A stretch of 64,000 nt of DNA from Halocaridina rubra (GCA_037179515.1 JAXCGZ010020812.1:68501-132500), one strand, 5' to 3'; positions 19,115-32,940 are shown, counted from the stretch's first letter. Translations and numbers: made by a program. The notes: generated by a model not told the origin, from the sequence alone.

Positions 19115-22100
19115 TAGGCTAAAGCTATTAAGGCACATTTATTGATTTTTTGGAATCTCAAATTTAGAAAATAATTCATTTAGATGCAAAATATCATTTT
19201 GACATCTCTTCGCTATTTTTGACGTGTATTTTTTCCCCAAAATATTGTCCAGGAAAATGTTATTGAATTCAAGCCTTATTAGGAATTTGGGTAGTGATAT
19301 TAACTGCAGACTAAAGTACAAGTTTAAGATTTCTTTTTTTTCCGAATATTGTGTGGGAATTAGTGTCTAGTGTCTTTATTTCCAGAATGTTGAATGTTCA
19401 GTGGAGGGGTGTCAAAGCAATATAAATGCTATTGTCTTTTGCTTATAGGTGTGTTGCTCAATTGAGTACTTGTACAAGATATTATCTGTGTTTTAAAAAG
19501 TCCATAATATCAGTATGCAAAGCCAAAGTCTACTTGCTGAACTCTGTAGTATTGGGACGTCTTTCATTCTGAATAATCCTCTCCAGCTAAGATTGTAATT
19601 TTGATTTTTAAAGGCATTCATTCATGAATGATGTACAGAAATATGTTTTGAAAAGGCAGTATTTTTGCTCTCTTATATAGATTTGTGTGAAGGAATGGGA
19701 TGAGTTTCGAGGAAAGTGGCTTGCTAGGGACAGAATTACACCGTTGTTTTTGAATCTACTTGTTGACCTATGGTTACTCTCGACAGGTTATTCCATAATT
19801 TTCTGCCCTGTGCTATAGTAAAAACGACACAACAAGTCCGTTCAGGGTGTGGCAGTTGGTGGAATGTACCACTAGTCATGTTGCCAAATCATCTTTAGTA
19901 CATGCTTCTCACTCTTATTTCCCATTGTGCTATTTGAATTTGTATTTTTATATACTTTATATGGTAAAGGAAGCTATATAGTACAATGAGTCACAATATT
20001 AATATATTCCATGACGCGTGGCAGAGCTTTTTGCCCATGTTGCCACACCAAGGTCGATGTGTCAGACTTGCCTCGGGGCAATCCGATAATTGGTGGTCAA
20101 ATTGGAAGAACTATAGGATTGTCCAGTCCCCTGGGTTCTCTCCCTTCCATCTGATATCCTCCTTCAGATTTCTAGGTCGCCCCAGTTGTCTGCATCCATC
20201 TAGATGGTACCGAGAAGACCTTTTTAGGTATTCACTCGCCCTCCGTTAAGGAACAAAATTAACTGGGCTGAGTTGGTGTAAATAAGTGGCTTATCAGGGA
20301 CAGAATTAGTTGGTCTGAATTGGTGTACCTAAGTGGCTTACTTGTAACAGAATTAGCTACCCTGAGTTAGTGTGCATTATGAGAGATACCAGCGAACATA
20401 TCCTAGTTGCTACATAGTATTCAGGAAAGGAAAGGGAAAGCCTTGAACCTGTTTGTAGAGAATTTTAGTCTTTGACTCGATTTTGTTGGCTAAGCAAGAC
20501 AAACTGAAATATAAGGAGTAGATGGGTAAAAGTAGCTGGATTATGGGTGAAGGCAACATATGTGCATTAAGACTCGTATTATTTATATTTTCTTTAATCG
20601 TAAATTTTGTTTCACCTTCAGTCTTTTCTTTCTGTAATCTATATATTTTATTTATTCACCAATGAATTTTGATATGTTGATCATAATATTCCCTGCAACA
20701 TTTTATTATGCAGTTACGAATGGGCCTTGTTATTTTCATTTATTAAAAATTCATGGATAGTGAGACTGTATATGTAGGCACAAGATGATAATGAATACTT
20801 TGTCCCTCGTTTAATATATATGTAGAAAAAGTATGTTGGCACAGTTTAATAATACTTTCTCCCCTATTTAATATTTATGTAGAAAAATAGAATTTGTGAA
20901 AATATTTAGCTAAGAATTCCAAACATACTGTATAGATAATAAAAACTTAAAATTAATATATCAATATACAACAGCATCATTCATCATAACCACTATTGTT
21001 TATTAATCCTCCCGTTTTTTACTGTAATTTTCTGATCATTATGCATACCCTCGCTCACACCCTGTATAAGAGAGCCTCAAATACTGAACTTTGTGTATGT
21101 GGTAATGTCATAATGTACTGATGTATCAAATATGAATATATCATTATCTAAGAAAAATTACTTGTGTAACGACCATACCGGTATTTTTAATGTTCGACTC
21201 TGTATATTCTCGATATAATATGTAGGAGATGTTAAAACTGTGTTTTCAACTATGATGTTGTTCATTGTGGAGTCTTATAATTTATTTATGAATATTTGTA
21301 AGTTATTTTACCATGGAGTATACTTATATGTCATGATAATTTACTATGGCAAAGAATAATGTACTTAGTGTATATCACTAGTTTGGCTAGTGTACTTCTT
21401 TAGACGTAGGGTATCCGTAGAGTTCTCCTTTGGACTTTGCTCTTAACTTTTCTTAACACTTACTTGTGTTTGCATGAAAGCAAGTCTGGATTAGCTAAGT
21501 AACATTTTAACTGTCTGCACATAATGTCTTTCTCATTCGTACGTCAAATTTAGACCAGGCAGAACTAAGAGTTTACCAGTAGTGTTTAGTAGTGTTTTAC
21601 CGTTAGATATTTTGAACTTCCTATTGTATTTGTCGAGCCTCTCATATAGTATAGCATTAATGTTAATAAGTACAGTACAGTACACTGTACTGTACAATAC
21701 AGAACACTGGTTGGTTGTTTGAATACCTGATGGAGTTTTGTTGATATTTTGATAGCAGAATTCCATTTTGTATTCGTATATCCGACCTCATCACCTTATT
21801 TGTAGGCATTGAAGCATATTTTCTGGATTTGAATGCAGGTTTCATGTAAATCTGGTATATGCTTTGTATGACATTTATGGTAAATAATGTGTGATTTTCA
21901 TAATATATTATGATGATTGAGAAGTAATCCTGTTTGGTGCATAATGGAGGGTATTTACAAGTAGGAAATGCATGCTTCTTAATACAAGTATGGTGTACTA
22001 TGTAGTGCAGATTTAGATATTTATTGCTGAAGTTATCACATTGTTCTTCTCTTGCTACCTTTTACCTCCATTTCTTTATTGCATACTGTAATTTAAATCA
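18960..22100. other. Intergenic stretch, no gene recognised
   Basis: AT-rich. It holds a (CT)n tract at 19033-19106 and a short tandem repeat at about 20280-20375 (units around gtggcttatcagggacagaa). An 87-codon frame at 19986-20249 has no domain I recognise. Nothing else was supported. Confidence 0.5.
19033..19106. repeat. (CT)n microsatellite
   Basis: A CT tract of about 74 bp with one break (ctttct), followed by a T run. Confidence 0.96.
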
Positions 22101-22104
22101 GAAA

Positions 22105-22255
22105 AAGTAGCTAAGTGGTAGAGTGGGTGAGCCGGAATGCGACTAATGCTGGTTTGGGCCCATTGTTGTGCATTAGGAAGAGCATCAAACTTTAATTCCC
22201 CAGCTGCGACATGTCTGTATCCACTCCCAATCATATGGGGACTAATTTTGACATG
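22105..22255 (+). repeat. tRNA-derived SINE, family C
   Basis: Blocks: agctaagtggtagagtgggt, gctggtttgggccc, cattaggaagagcatcaaac, attccccagctgcgacatg, tgtatccactcccaatcata and tggggact. It is similar to the copy at 42299. Confidence 0.65.
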
Positions 22256-22365
22256 TAAAACTATGAATATACTTCAAGTTAGAATAAAGTATGCTTATCA
22301 GATTTATAGGTCAAACTTATCCCCATTCATGATATTAATATTACTTTCCATAAGTAGAGTGTGGT

Positions 22366-22564
22366 GTAGTCGCCGTGGCTCAGTCGGTAGCGTCTCCGAC
22401 TCTGAGGCGTCAGGTCGAGGGTTCGCGCCCCGTCACGGTCTGAGGTTAGCAAAGGCATGCACTCAGTGTGAGGATTACATCTGCCAAAACGAGTCCTTTG
22501 CAAGAAGGCAACCGTCCTAGCCCTTGGTTGATAAGGGAGTCCGTGACGTAAAACCGGAACGGAA
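22366..22564 (+). repeat. SINE-A with perfect 18-bp target-site duplication
   Basis: Nearly identical to the copy at 324 (same A and B boxes and body). It is flanked by exact direct repeats ccataagtagagtgtggt at 22348-22365 and 22565-22582. A SINE-B follows at once, so two SINE families are adjacent here, as at 105-518. Confidence 0.92.
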
Positions 22565-22582
22565 CCATAAGTAGAGTGTGGT

Positions 22583-22772
22583 CTTCGTGGTAAAGTGGTA
22601 CCGCTCACGACTTTGAGTCCTCAGGTCGAGAGTTTGCGGCCTGCCTTGGTCTGAGGTTAGCAAGGGCATTTACTCAGGGTAAAAATCACACACGCTGAAA
22701 CCAAAGTCCTTAGCAAGAAGGCACTGTCCTAGTCCTTAGTAGAAAAGGGAGCCTGTGACATAACACCGATCA
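22583..22772 (+). repeat. SINE-B
   Basis: It begins cttcgtggtaaagtggtacc, has gtcgagagtttgcggcc as the degraded B box, the body 'gaaaccaaagtccttagcaa' and ends near 'cataacaccgatc'. Confidence 0.78.
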
Positions 22773-23273
22773 CTTTCTAGTCGAGTCTCTTCACTTTTTC
22801 TCAAGAGCTTTATCATCCGTATGACTGAGGTTTTATGAACATCAACCTTGCTCAGCGTGTCTCTGTCTGGCTATTTTTTGTAGAGTTTAATTTGTACGTT
22901 CAGAAACTCGTCAGTGGAATATCGCACAGTTAAGATGTTTTTCTCGCTAATAGCTCTCTTACTCAATGTAAGAAATATATTTAATTTCCTGTCATAAAAC
23001 AGAAAAGTTGCACATAATATATGTTTCTATGATTTTCGTAATATATAACGTCTTAATATTTAGGCTTCATAAAGCGGAAACAGTAACACAAAGATCAATC
23101 CACTCTCAGAAAGGCACAATAATGAAACAACAAATGCTCAGAATATTCGCCCTCCACTAGACCTAATGATGAGGCCCAAGAGGATGGGTGAAAGTTTTGA
23201 GTATTTATTGTTTGCGAGTGCGGATAGCACTCAGCATATTCTCAAAGCATCATCATCTCAGTCAAGTTAGACT

Positions 23274-23275
<2 letters not shown>

Positions 23276-23337
<62 letters not shown>
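23276..23337. repeat. (TA)n microsatellite with adjoining (TTTA)n
   Basis: A TA tract of about 62 bp, then tttattta-type repeats to 23385, ending 13 bp before a minus-strand LINE tail. Confidence 0.95.
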
Positions 23338-23343
<6 letters not shown>

Positions 23344-23397
23344 TATTATTTATTTATTTATTTTTATTTATTTATTTTTTTATTATTGTAAAATATA

Positions 23398-23570
23398 GTG
23401 TGTGACACCAGGACAGGCAAAAACTGCCCTTCATCAATAAAGGTCCGGGCATGAGAAAATACCAAGACAAAGGAAAAGAAAAAGGTTAAGGACAAGGCAG
23501 AGATGAGGTAGTGTCACTCAAAGGAAAACGACAAACAGAAAAAGCAGTCAAAGTACAGAGGACCCAACAT
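23398..23570 (-). repeat. LINE 3' end (5'-truncated copy of the 26797 family)
   Basis: Plus-strand text 'gtgacaccaggacaggcaaa', catgagaaaataccaagac and aaggacaaggcagagatgag is almost the same as 26805-26960, the 3' UTR of the large LINE. Confidence 0.85.
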
Positions 23571-23589
23571 TACTTCTTTGTTAGGCAGC

Positions 23590-23790
23590 TGCTGTGGCTG
23601 GTTGGTAATGTGTGTGACTTTGATTTGTCAGGTTGAGACTTCGAGACCTACCACGATCTGAGGTTAGTAAGGGCATTCACTTAGGGTAATGGATGCACTT
23701 TGCTAAAACCAGTGTCCTTCGAAAGGGGGCACCATCCTAGCCCTTTGCTACAAAATGGAGTCTGTGATGTAAAACTGGATTATTACTTTG
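23590..23790 (+). repeat. SINE-B
   Basis: The head is 'gctggttggtaatgtgtgtg' with gttgagacttcgagacc as the degraded B box. The body is 'taaaaccagtgtccttcgaa' and the end 'gatgtaaaactggatt'. It follows the LINE tail directly. Confidence 0.75.
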
Positions 23791-25730
23791 TTAAAGTACC
23801 TAATGTTTTGGATATAGGGCTGATTCCTAATGGTAACATTTTATAAGCAATTAATTTTTTTTTTAGTTTCCTGAAGACCTTAACGATCCTTGAAAACTTC
23901 AAATATGTATTTCTATAGTTTAAATATTTTTTTCTCTCACTCTAGCTATCATGTTTGATACATTATATGTAAGAGAAAAACGTGTGATAACTTTATAAAT
24001 ATCTTTAAGCATTAGTTAATTGTAGTTGGGTAAAGATGTAGTATACTAGTTACAATAAGTCACTGGTCAGTTGTTAATCTTTAAATGACAGATAATTGTT
24101 TTTTTTTTTTTTTTTAGAGGGATGTCAGTTAAACATGCTTCGAGCAGCTCTTTGCAGAAACTCAAGTTTTTACACATTAGTCCTTGTTATATCCAAAAGT
24201 TTATTGATGCAAAAAAATAAAAAGGTTTTATTACCTGCTTTATGGTTCAGATAAAATTTAAAATTGTCTACATATTTTCACATTGGTTCACAGCTGGATA
24301 CTGTATACATATTTCACCTCACATTTCTAGATTAGTCTCTGACCAGAGAAGAGAGGCTCCAAACTCCTAATACTTTACTTGAATTTGGTTGAATATTTTA
24401 TATTTTTGGGGGGATTTCATGTATCATTGATGCATAGCGATACACCTAATATTAAAACGAGTAATTTTTTTGTTTAGTAAAGGTTTTCGTTCTTTACAAT
24501 GTATAAAATTTCTATGTAGTATCCCCTTCATCAGTGAGTTTAGAGATTTTTTGTTTGTGGACATTTGTAGCTCTTACTGATTTATGTATGACAGTAGTTT
24601 CGCTGTGTACTCTTTGGTAGTTATGTTACAGATATGGTACTTGTAGATGACATCAGAGTAGCAGTATATTATTTCCATAACATAAAACTGGTCTTGAAAT
24701 TCAATAAATTACTTTGAAAGCATAAAATGCTTCTGTTTCTTAACTGCTTTTATCCTCAGCATAACGAGAAATGACACTTTTTCGAATGCCACAATACTGT
24801 AATGAGCACTGTAGGTATCTTATGAACGGACTTATTAATGTTTTCATTTCAGCTATTACGTGTCTTTCATATTAAATAATATGACAGTTAAAATATTTAT
24901 TTAATATTGTATTGTGAAATAAAAGTGTCATATATTTTTGACTGAAATAGTTTTTTTTATCTTATTGAAAGGCAAGGTTTTATGCTATGGAAGAACAAGT
25001 GTAGTGCATGGTAGTATAGGCAACACAGCTCAAGGGTAGATAAAGTAGATTACCTTTGGTAGATGTTGCAGTGTAGTTCATATATTTTTGGCTAATAAAC
25101 CTTAGAATAAATTATCAGTATTTTCATTAATCTAACTGTCGAAATCATCCTTGTGGTATTTATGGCACTCCCAGGTCTTGGATCATGAAAATTAAATGTA
25201 TCAGATATATGGGGATACACCAAACACCAGGGAAGTGCTTACATTATATTGCATATCTCGTTCTGTTATACATAGTTACAGTGTTCACTGCTAGGTGTTA
25301 CAAAAGAAAATGTATAGAAGAAACGTTTGAGAATAAACTAAATCACTCATTGTAAGCAAATAGCAAAATAAAGTAAACATAGCAATGAAATCTTTAATTA
25401 TTCTGACAATGAGAAAGACCCTCAAAATGGCCTCTAAAAAAACACCAATCTCATCCTTGGTCATGTATTTTAATTCATTATTACTTATCATAACACTCTT
25501 AATAACTATGAATTATTTTCGTCAGGTTTGGAATCAAACACTGGAGGCTGGTTGCAATGTTTTCTAGGGCCGTTGGGACCTAGTACACTTTTGGTGTAAA
25601 AATGGCGTTTGTCAGGTGGAGGCTGTGCAGCAGCAGGCAGGTGTGTAGTCATGGGGACAGCTAGAGGTGTGGTGGGAGGTGCCACTGATGCATTTCAAGT
25701 GTTATATATTGCATAGGGATAGCCTGCAAT
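23790..25730. other. Intergenic stretch, no gene recognised
   Basis: AT-rich with T runs near 24095. Short open frames near 25291-25567 show no domain. Nothing could be supported. Confidence 0.5.
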
Positions 25731-25732
25731 AC

Positions 25733-25918
25733 TCATCTAACTTGACAGTGTACTGGGGGTAGAGATTTGTTACCATAACAGCCTCTGAACTGAGTGTGTT
25801 GGACTTTGAGCCGAAATTGGCCATCCCGGTAAACCTGCTTGCTCATGGGTTTATTGAGGAGTTCCCTGAGAGGTTCCATAGTGGGTGCCATAGCAAGGAA
25901 GGGCAACAGCTTGTTCAT
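25733..25918 (-). pseudogene. Possible Gypsy-type LTR element remnant
   Basis: The minus-strand 61-codon frame reads KLLPFLAMAPTMEPLRELLN then KPMSK. 'FhPxhAxxhEPLRELLxK' is the connection region between RT and RNase H in Gypsy pol proteins. No RT, integrase or LTR was seen nearby, so this is a weak call from one motif. Confidence 0.4.
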
Positions 25919-27034
25919 GAAACTGTCACAACCTTATGTCCGTGATGGTTGGGAAGGGTGAAGCAGTATGTGTGGAATTTGAAGGTACTCTGAGTGAGGG
26001 AGACTGACTCGGGATAATTATGCAATTTCAGTCAATAAGAGCCAACTTTAATTAGTGTCCCCCAACAGAAATATTGATTGCTAATATATTCATGTAATAT
26101 TTTCATGGCAGTCCCTAAGAGACTGTATCAATGTTTCAAGTGACTGTATATGCTTTATATATTGGACTCAAAAGCACCAGATAACATTAAAACAGTTGGA
26201 ATTATTTAATATTTTAAATTATAAAACTGTTGTCGTGATTATTAAATTATTGGCCCTCGAGTGGTGCACTGCTTGGAATATTTGACTGACATGAATTGTA
26301 GTCAGCTCATAGGTTAAAACAAAATATTCCAAAGGAAAGTAGTAAGTATAGGGAGGAAAGGAATATCAACCACTTGCAAGAAAACTGAAGCTCTACAAGT
26401 GTAATTCTATCCGATGACAGAATAAGTGTCACTGCTGCAGAAGTAGTCTCATACCATAGCTACAAACCATTTGGCTCATCACTCAACTGTATTGAGAGGG
26501 AAAAGGTCCCAAGTCATTCTACCCCAGCTACTACTACTCAACCTAAATATGGGATAGTCGTCTTCTTCTTCTTCATATACAGTATATAAAAATATGGAAC
26601 AACGGGGACTGAACATGCAAGACATGAGGCCTGGTCAAGCGGATCAATCTGTGACACTTTTTTTTTTTTTTTAATCACTAATAAAAGTTAATAAACTGCT
26701 GAAATATTGACAGTTTCACCAAATATTATTGAACATAGTGCTTAACGAGCACATCTTTTTGGAGGTCACTCCATGCCTTGGAATCTTTTATATTTTTTTT
26801 TATGAGTGACACCGGGACAGGCAAAAACTGCCTTCATCAATAAAGGCCGGGCATGAGAAAACACCAAGACGAAGGAAAAGAAAATGGGTAAGGACAAGGC
26901 AGAGATGAGGTAATGATACACAAGGGAAAATGACAGACAAAAAAAATAGTCAAAGTACAGAAGGTCTAGAGATATGGAGGGTTAGGCCCTGAGATGACGA
27001 TAGATCTGCTTTTTGAAGGAATATAGGTCATTAG

Positions 27035-30000
27035 AATATGGGAAGATAGAAGAAGGAAGAGAGTTCCAGAGCTTGGATGTAGATGGGAAAAAGCTGTCGC
27101 TGCACCGACCAATCTGCGAGCTTCAAATCACAATACCTGTGAGATGAGGCCGTTAGGCGAGTGTTACGTGGCCTCGGTAGTGGGGGAGGGATGCAACTCA
27201 CCAGCTCATCAGAGCAGCGATGGAAGTAGTAACGATACAAAAGAGAAAGGGATGATACCTTAAGGAGAAGAGAGAGAGAATCCAGATTCGAAGTAAGACA
27301 AGGATCATTAATGAGTCTGACTGCCTTAGATTCAACCCTATCAAGGAGATAAGTATCAGAAGAAGCACCCCAGATGTGTGAGCAGTATTCTAAGCAGGGA
27401 CAGATAAGACCTTTATAGATTTTAAGTAACTTAGGAAAAGTAATGATGTAAAATGAAACAGAACCCCCCAACTTTTTGGATGCAGATCTAGTACAGTGGT
27501 AACATGCTGGCCTCGCATTCGTGTGGTCGACAGCTCGAGCCTCGTTCAGGCAAGAGAGTTTTTAAGCTGTTTACTAGGGAAGTTACTGCTGTGGCTGGTC
27601 ACTACAGTGGGGGGTTGGGGCTTGCACTGGCTGACGCCCGCCAGAACAGGGGCAACGCCTCTGATAGGAGGGCTAAAACCCAGCACACTTTAACTTTAAC
27701 TTTAGAAATTTGGATTATGTGATTCCTCCAAGACAAGTTAGAGGCTATTATGGATTCCTAATATGTTGATATTATAAGAGGGTAAATTTCGTTAGTTTCG
27801 AAGACAATAGGGTTATCAGGAGGAGAAGAAGATAAAGAGATAGCCAGAGACTGTGTCTTGGAGGCATTAAATTTAGGTAAATTTTGGGTGCCCCATTCAG
27901 AAAACCACTGCAAATCTGAGTTGAGAATAGAAGAATGTGATACGAGACTGATTACGAGTAGCAGATGAAGGCTGTAAAGAAAAGGCAGAGGAAAAGTGAA
28001 GGATAGAATTGCCAGCAAAGGTATTAAGAAGAGAGAAAGATGGGAATTATATAAGATCATTGATGAAGAGAAGGAACAGAGTTGGTGAAAGAACAGAGCC
28101 CTGTGGAACACCACTGGTAACAAAGAAAGGGCTAGATGCACCTTCAAAAACTACATATATAAGACGGTCAGAAAGAAAATTGGAAATCAGAGAACAGTGA
28201 AGGGGTAAAGCCATAGGCAGAAAGTTTGGCCAACAGAGCCTTGTGCCAGACTCTGTCAAAAGCCTTAGAGATATCAAGGGCGACGATAAAGGATTCCCCA
28301 TAGTTCCTCAGAGAAGATGACCATACATGAGTATGATAGGACAGGAGGTCACCATTAGATCTTGCCTTGCGGAAACCGTACTGGTGATCAGAGATAAGTG
28401 TAAGATTCAAGGTATTTCAAGAGGTGAGCATGAGCAAAGTTTTGAAAACTTTAGCAATAGAAGAGGTTAGGGCAATAGGTTGGTAGTTTGAAGGAAAAGA
28501 GCAGTCACCCTTCTTTGGAACAGGTTGAACTAAAGCATGTTTCCAAGATGAAGGATAGATTCTGGTTGACAGAATGAGGCGAAAAAATTGGCAAAGGACG
28601 GGAGCACTTCGTCTGCAAATTCCTTAAGGAACCTTGCAGGGATACCATCGGAACCAGATGCCTTGTTCATCTACAGCGAGTGAAGAACCTTATGAACTCT
28701 GCGTGAAGAAAGGATAAGGGAGGGCACAGGGTTAGAGAGGGGTAAAGATTTAGGGACAGGTGCGCTGGAATCGTTTATAGAAGAGTTGGCAGAAAAATGA
28801 GAGCCAAAGAGAGTAGCTTTGTCAGTGGGAGAGCAAGCTATAGAACCATCAGAACAAATGAGAGGGGGAAAGCTTGACTTTGCATAAGTTTTTTGAGGGT
28901 TTTTTGGCTAAGGACCAGAAGCATTTGTCAGTGGGAGAGGGGTTTAGGTCATCAACTTTCCTTTTTATAAAGGAAGTCTTAAACCTTCGAATCTGAGCAG
29001 TACAGCAATTCCTACCTACAATAAAAGCAGAGTGAGTTGCATTGGCAGGTGAGGCTTGGTAAGACCTGTGTGCCCGATTCCTGGCCTGGATAGCCATGGA
29101 GCAGGCACGGTCAAACCAAGGATTAGGGGGAGAGTAAGTTTTCGTAGAGGAGGGGATTTACGCCTCCAGTTTCGAGGTTTTGATCTCGGTAACTTTTAGG
29201 GCTACCTGATCAGGGTTGCGGGACCGAAAGCAGTAGTCATCCCATGGGAAATCAAAGAAGAAGTTACGCAAATCTTCAAGTTGGGTTTGCTCAAAGTCCC
29301 AAAGGCGGTGCTGAGTAGGAGGGATTGGTGGAGGGGGAGCAAAAATGGAAGAGATTGAGATCACAGAGTGATCAGATTTACCAAGAGGGGAAAGCACAGA
29401 ATAAGAGTAGTTTGAAGGATTAAAAGTAAGAAATAGGTCAAGAGTGTTTGCTGCATGTTCGTGTCGATTGGGAACATGTGTAGGATGTTTGATAATTTGC
29501 TCCAAATCGCAGGTAATATAGAAAGCAATTGCCTCTCTTCCTCCCACATCAGTGCAAAGAGAATTAAGCCACTCAATGTGGTGTACATTGAAGTCTCCAT
29601 TATAGAGAACTTCAGTATGTGGGCAAGAAGATAGCAATGACTCATGGCAAGAGGACAGATATTCTAAGAAAGACTTTAAACTCGGTGGAGTTTGGGGAAC
29701 AGTAGCAGAAGCAAAGGAATATAGTGGTAGTGGAAAGATAGATTTTTAGCCAGAGAACATCAAAGTCAGGAGATTCAAGGTCCATGAGCCTTGCAACTGG
29801 AGTCATAGTTTTACAGTAGGCACAGACCAAACTTTTGGAACGAAAACGAGAATACAGGTTATAGTGAGAGATTTGAAATGGGTCAGTGGAAGCATGGATA
29901 GACAGCTGGGTTCAGATAGGAGGAGGTTAGGGAGGAAAGTACCCAAGTGCTGTTCCACAGACGAAAGCTTAGAGTTCAGGCCACGAATGTTAGAATAGTG

Positions 30001-30123
30001 AAGAGTGAAAGAAGCTGATCTATTAGGAAGTACAAGGTTAAGGGCACAACCATTACTACTACCAGGTGTGTCTGCCCTCAAGCCAATGGTGGAGGCAACA
30101 GTATCCCCGGAGATTCTTTGCAC
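27035..30123 (-). pseudogene. LINE endonuclease-reverse transcriptase ORF, broken
   Basis: Order on the minus strand: HYSNIRGLNSKLSSVEQHL (endonuclease start, 30020-29960), FDVLWLKI and FLCFCYCSPNS (29760-29690), GDFNVHHIEWLNSL (29590), LDLFLTFNP and LGKSDHSVIS (endonuclease end with the SDH motif, about 29400-29350). In RT: DHQYGFRKARSNGDLLSY and VALDISKAFDRVWHKALLAK (28395-28240), GVPQGSVLSPTLFLLFINDL (28110-28050). C-terminal: LICPCLEYCSHIWGAS and LDRVESKAVRLINDP (27415-27305). The YADD-like catalytic box region is disrupted. Frame changes and the SINE insertion show that it is inactive. Confidence 0.9.
27470..27712 (+). repeat. tRNA-derived SINE of a different family, inserted in the LINE
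   Basis: The head has agtacagtggtaacatgctg (A box) and gctcgagcctcgtt (B-box-like), a tRNA-like cloverleaf start with ggcctcgcattcgtgtggtc. The body is 'ctgacgcccgccagaacagg'. It ends in a 'tttaactttaactttag' tail. It splits the LINE RT C-terminal coding region, so it is younger than the LINE copy. Confidence 0.78.
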
Positions 30124-30699
30124 CCTCTGTGCTGGGTACTGGGGCCCATAAGCTGTGGACCTTCCATAAATAATAGCAAATAGAAAAAAAAAAAAAAAAG
30201 GGCAAAAAGAAACATGTGGGGAGTGTAATGAAATAGCAAGAGATGTGTAATGAATATGCCAGAATGTTAGGTCTAGATGTAGGCATTAAGAAAGAACCGT
30301 CCTGAAGGAAGAGTCAACCCGGAGCTATCTTGATCAGTCCTAGTTGAATCTGTAATACATACCTTCAGTCGTAGTTTTTCAATGGGCGGCTGATGCCATG
30401 GCCAACCTACTAAATATTAACCAGCATTTACTGTTTACATACTAGCCAGTGAAGTTTACTGAAATCTCAGTGTTTAAAATGATTGTCGAGCAATCAGATT
30501 TATTCTAGATAGGAGTGCAACCTTATATTCCATAAGGAACATCTGGAATTGTTTTATATGCAAGATTACGGCATCACACAATCATTTGTTGTTAAAGTCT
30601 CGTCTTTTTGCGTCTGTATCTTACCATTTAGCACAATTCCTTAAGTTGCTTAATTCACTATATATTACTGGGAGTTTATAGTTTATCTTTGGCAGCAGG

Positions 30700-30840
30700 T
30701 GTAACAGCATATCCTGTAGTGTGGGAGGTGATGGACCCACATTCAAGCCCGTGACAGAGTGATAGGAAGGGCATTCAACCTAGATACCTCAGCTTCAGTC
30801 CTTTTGAGTTCACCCTCAAATGGAGACTAACAGTGATATA
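30700..30840 (+). repeat. tRNA-derived SINE, family C
   Basis: Blocks: cagcatatcctgtagtgtgg, gaggtgatggacccacattc, aagcccgtgac and gataggaagggcattcaacc. It is related to the copies at 18800 and 42299. Confidence 0.6.
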
Positions 30841-31710
30841 TTAAAATAGTATGCTGAAACAGTTGTGAAGCTGATAACTTTTTCCTATCTTGAGAAATAT
30901 AGTTCTCATTCTCCTCTCTTGACTAAGACCAGTCAGTGACTAGTCAGAAGTTTGATAATTTTCTGGTCATCTACGATACCATACTGTAGGAGTGAGAGCA
31001 TAGATTATACCTAATATGGCTAGAGAAAATACAGTCCTCATATACGCCCTGCAGATCCTTATAATATTTGTGGTACTTCCTTCAATATCTGAGTTCAGTT
31101 GCAGTTTGTGAAAAAAAAAGGGGGTGAGAATAGGCATTGTATTACTGAACCCAGCTGCCTCACTTCTTAACCTAAAGTTGAAGTTACTAAAAAATATGAA
31201 AAACTAAAGGAAAAAAGAAAGTACATATAGAAAATAGCATTTTATTTCCTGGATAAGAGAGAATTCATATTTAAGGTGTGCATATAGGTATAGAATACTA
31301 AAATAATGACTATACAATATATTCTATGTACAGTATTTTTTACAAGACCATAACCACAGACTGATAAGAAGACAAATGTAGAGATTTTTCTTGAGTTAAT
31401 ATATATACATCTATCTTTTTTTTTTTATATTTTACTACCAATTAGGCTTCTCGTGAGCACAAATTGAGAACAGTGTATAAAAAACTAAAATTTAATTACT
31501 GACCAACTAATTATGAGTTAAGTAATATCACAATTAGGAGCTGCTTATGGGCACATAACTAGCCAGTCACATGTTAGATTTAATTCATTATTCAGGAATG
31601 ACATATTAAATTTGGACTTTTTATTACCACTTAGGAATTTGATCAAGGCATTCATAACTTCCAGATACATTTTAGTACAAATTTTAGTCCTAATAAAGAG
31701 GTAAAATTGT

Positions 31711-31873
<163 letters not shown>

Positions 31874-31919
31874 GCAGAGATGCAAGGCGTGTCAGATCTA
31901 ATGTTTCGATGTTAGAAAC

Positions 31920-32940
31920 CTAATGACATAGATTATCTATATTCAAGGAAGTCAGCTATAGAGAGAATATTTTTTAACTAATCTTTATCAATATATACAT
32001 GCATATTACACTATATTAGTTTTGGTACGGAGTACAAGCCGAACATACATTATATGCATGAATTCAGCGGACTAAATATGAGAGCGCAGTAAATTTATAA
32101 TTACTGGCATCCGTCGAGATATAAAAGAATAAAAGTATATTAACTTTGGGTAAAAATCAATGCCCAGAACATTAATAGAAGTCTATCATTCAACATCCAT
32201 ATCTATTATCTTTCCAATATAAAAACTAACATAAAAACTCTTCTGCAACAACACCTATGTAGGATAATATAATATATTATTTCACATCATTCTTGATAGA
32301 ACATATATAAATTTCAAGTATTTACATATAATACAGTTAATATAACATCTTAAAAAAAAGTATATGTATATGACACATATTTTATACGGATATTTGAATC
32401 CTTCATTAAGATTCAGGCGAATACGTGAGAAATTTATGTAGGTAATGCTCTCTGTACAGGGACTTATATACATAAAAGATATATATAGAAATTGCGAACA
32501 ACTACATTTGATAATGGAACTGATAACTGTACATCCAATGGAATAAAAAACTAATATCGGACGGTTGTACCCGTGTTGATATGAAGAAATGAAACATTTA
32601 AGATAACCGTTACTTATCTTTAAACGATCTCTAATAAGAAGAGATTCAAGTGCTGCTCCGGGAGAGCAGCGTATTAAAGCCTTTTGTTTTCTAAGCAGTA
32701 AATGTTAAAGAGGTTGGTTGATGTGAGAAACTTAGCTAATGAGCTTTCACACTCAAAAATCACATTATTAAATGAATACAGAACAGAGTAATGCAGTGTG
32801 CTCAACCAAGGTTGTAGAGTCGCTGCCCCCCTACTAGCACAGTTCTAAAGGGTCTGTTGAGGCAGGACTGAGGTAGAGTCGCTTGGCCAAGGTGAGCACG
32901 AGCCTCTGGGGTCACGGCACTGAGCGGGTAGGAAGCAAAG
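31920..32940. other. Probable 3' UTR/downstream region of the BTB zinc-finger gene
   Basis: AT-rich, with no coding signal on either strand. Minus-strand AATAAA candidates lie further on, near 31619 and 31226. The 3' end of the gene cannot be fixed. Confidence 0.35.

Larger units (their letters stand above)
26797..30420 (-). mobile_element. Non-LTR retrotransposon (LINE), nearly full length, frameshifted
   Basis: 5' end near 30420, 3' end near 26797. An APE-type endonuclease and then reverse transcriptase are read on the minus strand across several frames. The 3' UTR ends in a 'cctgtcccggtgtcactcat' tail followed by A/T-rich sequence. The 5' UTR has the 'gcctacatc' block and a poly-T stretch. 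No separate ORF1 with a zinc knuckle was seen. The copy is interrupted by a SINE at 27470-27712. Its tail recurs at 23398, 38600-39955, 44045, 57508 and 59215, and both ends recur fused in the short elements at 56409, 61543 and 63827. The RT style resembles Jockey-like elements common in decapods; the clade was not tested. Confidence 0.88.

Noticed and set aside
19986..20249. 87-codon frame as a small gene
   Set aside because: No recognisable motif, no convincing splice sites and the flanks are repeat-rich intergenic sequence.
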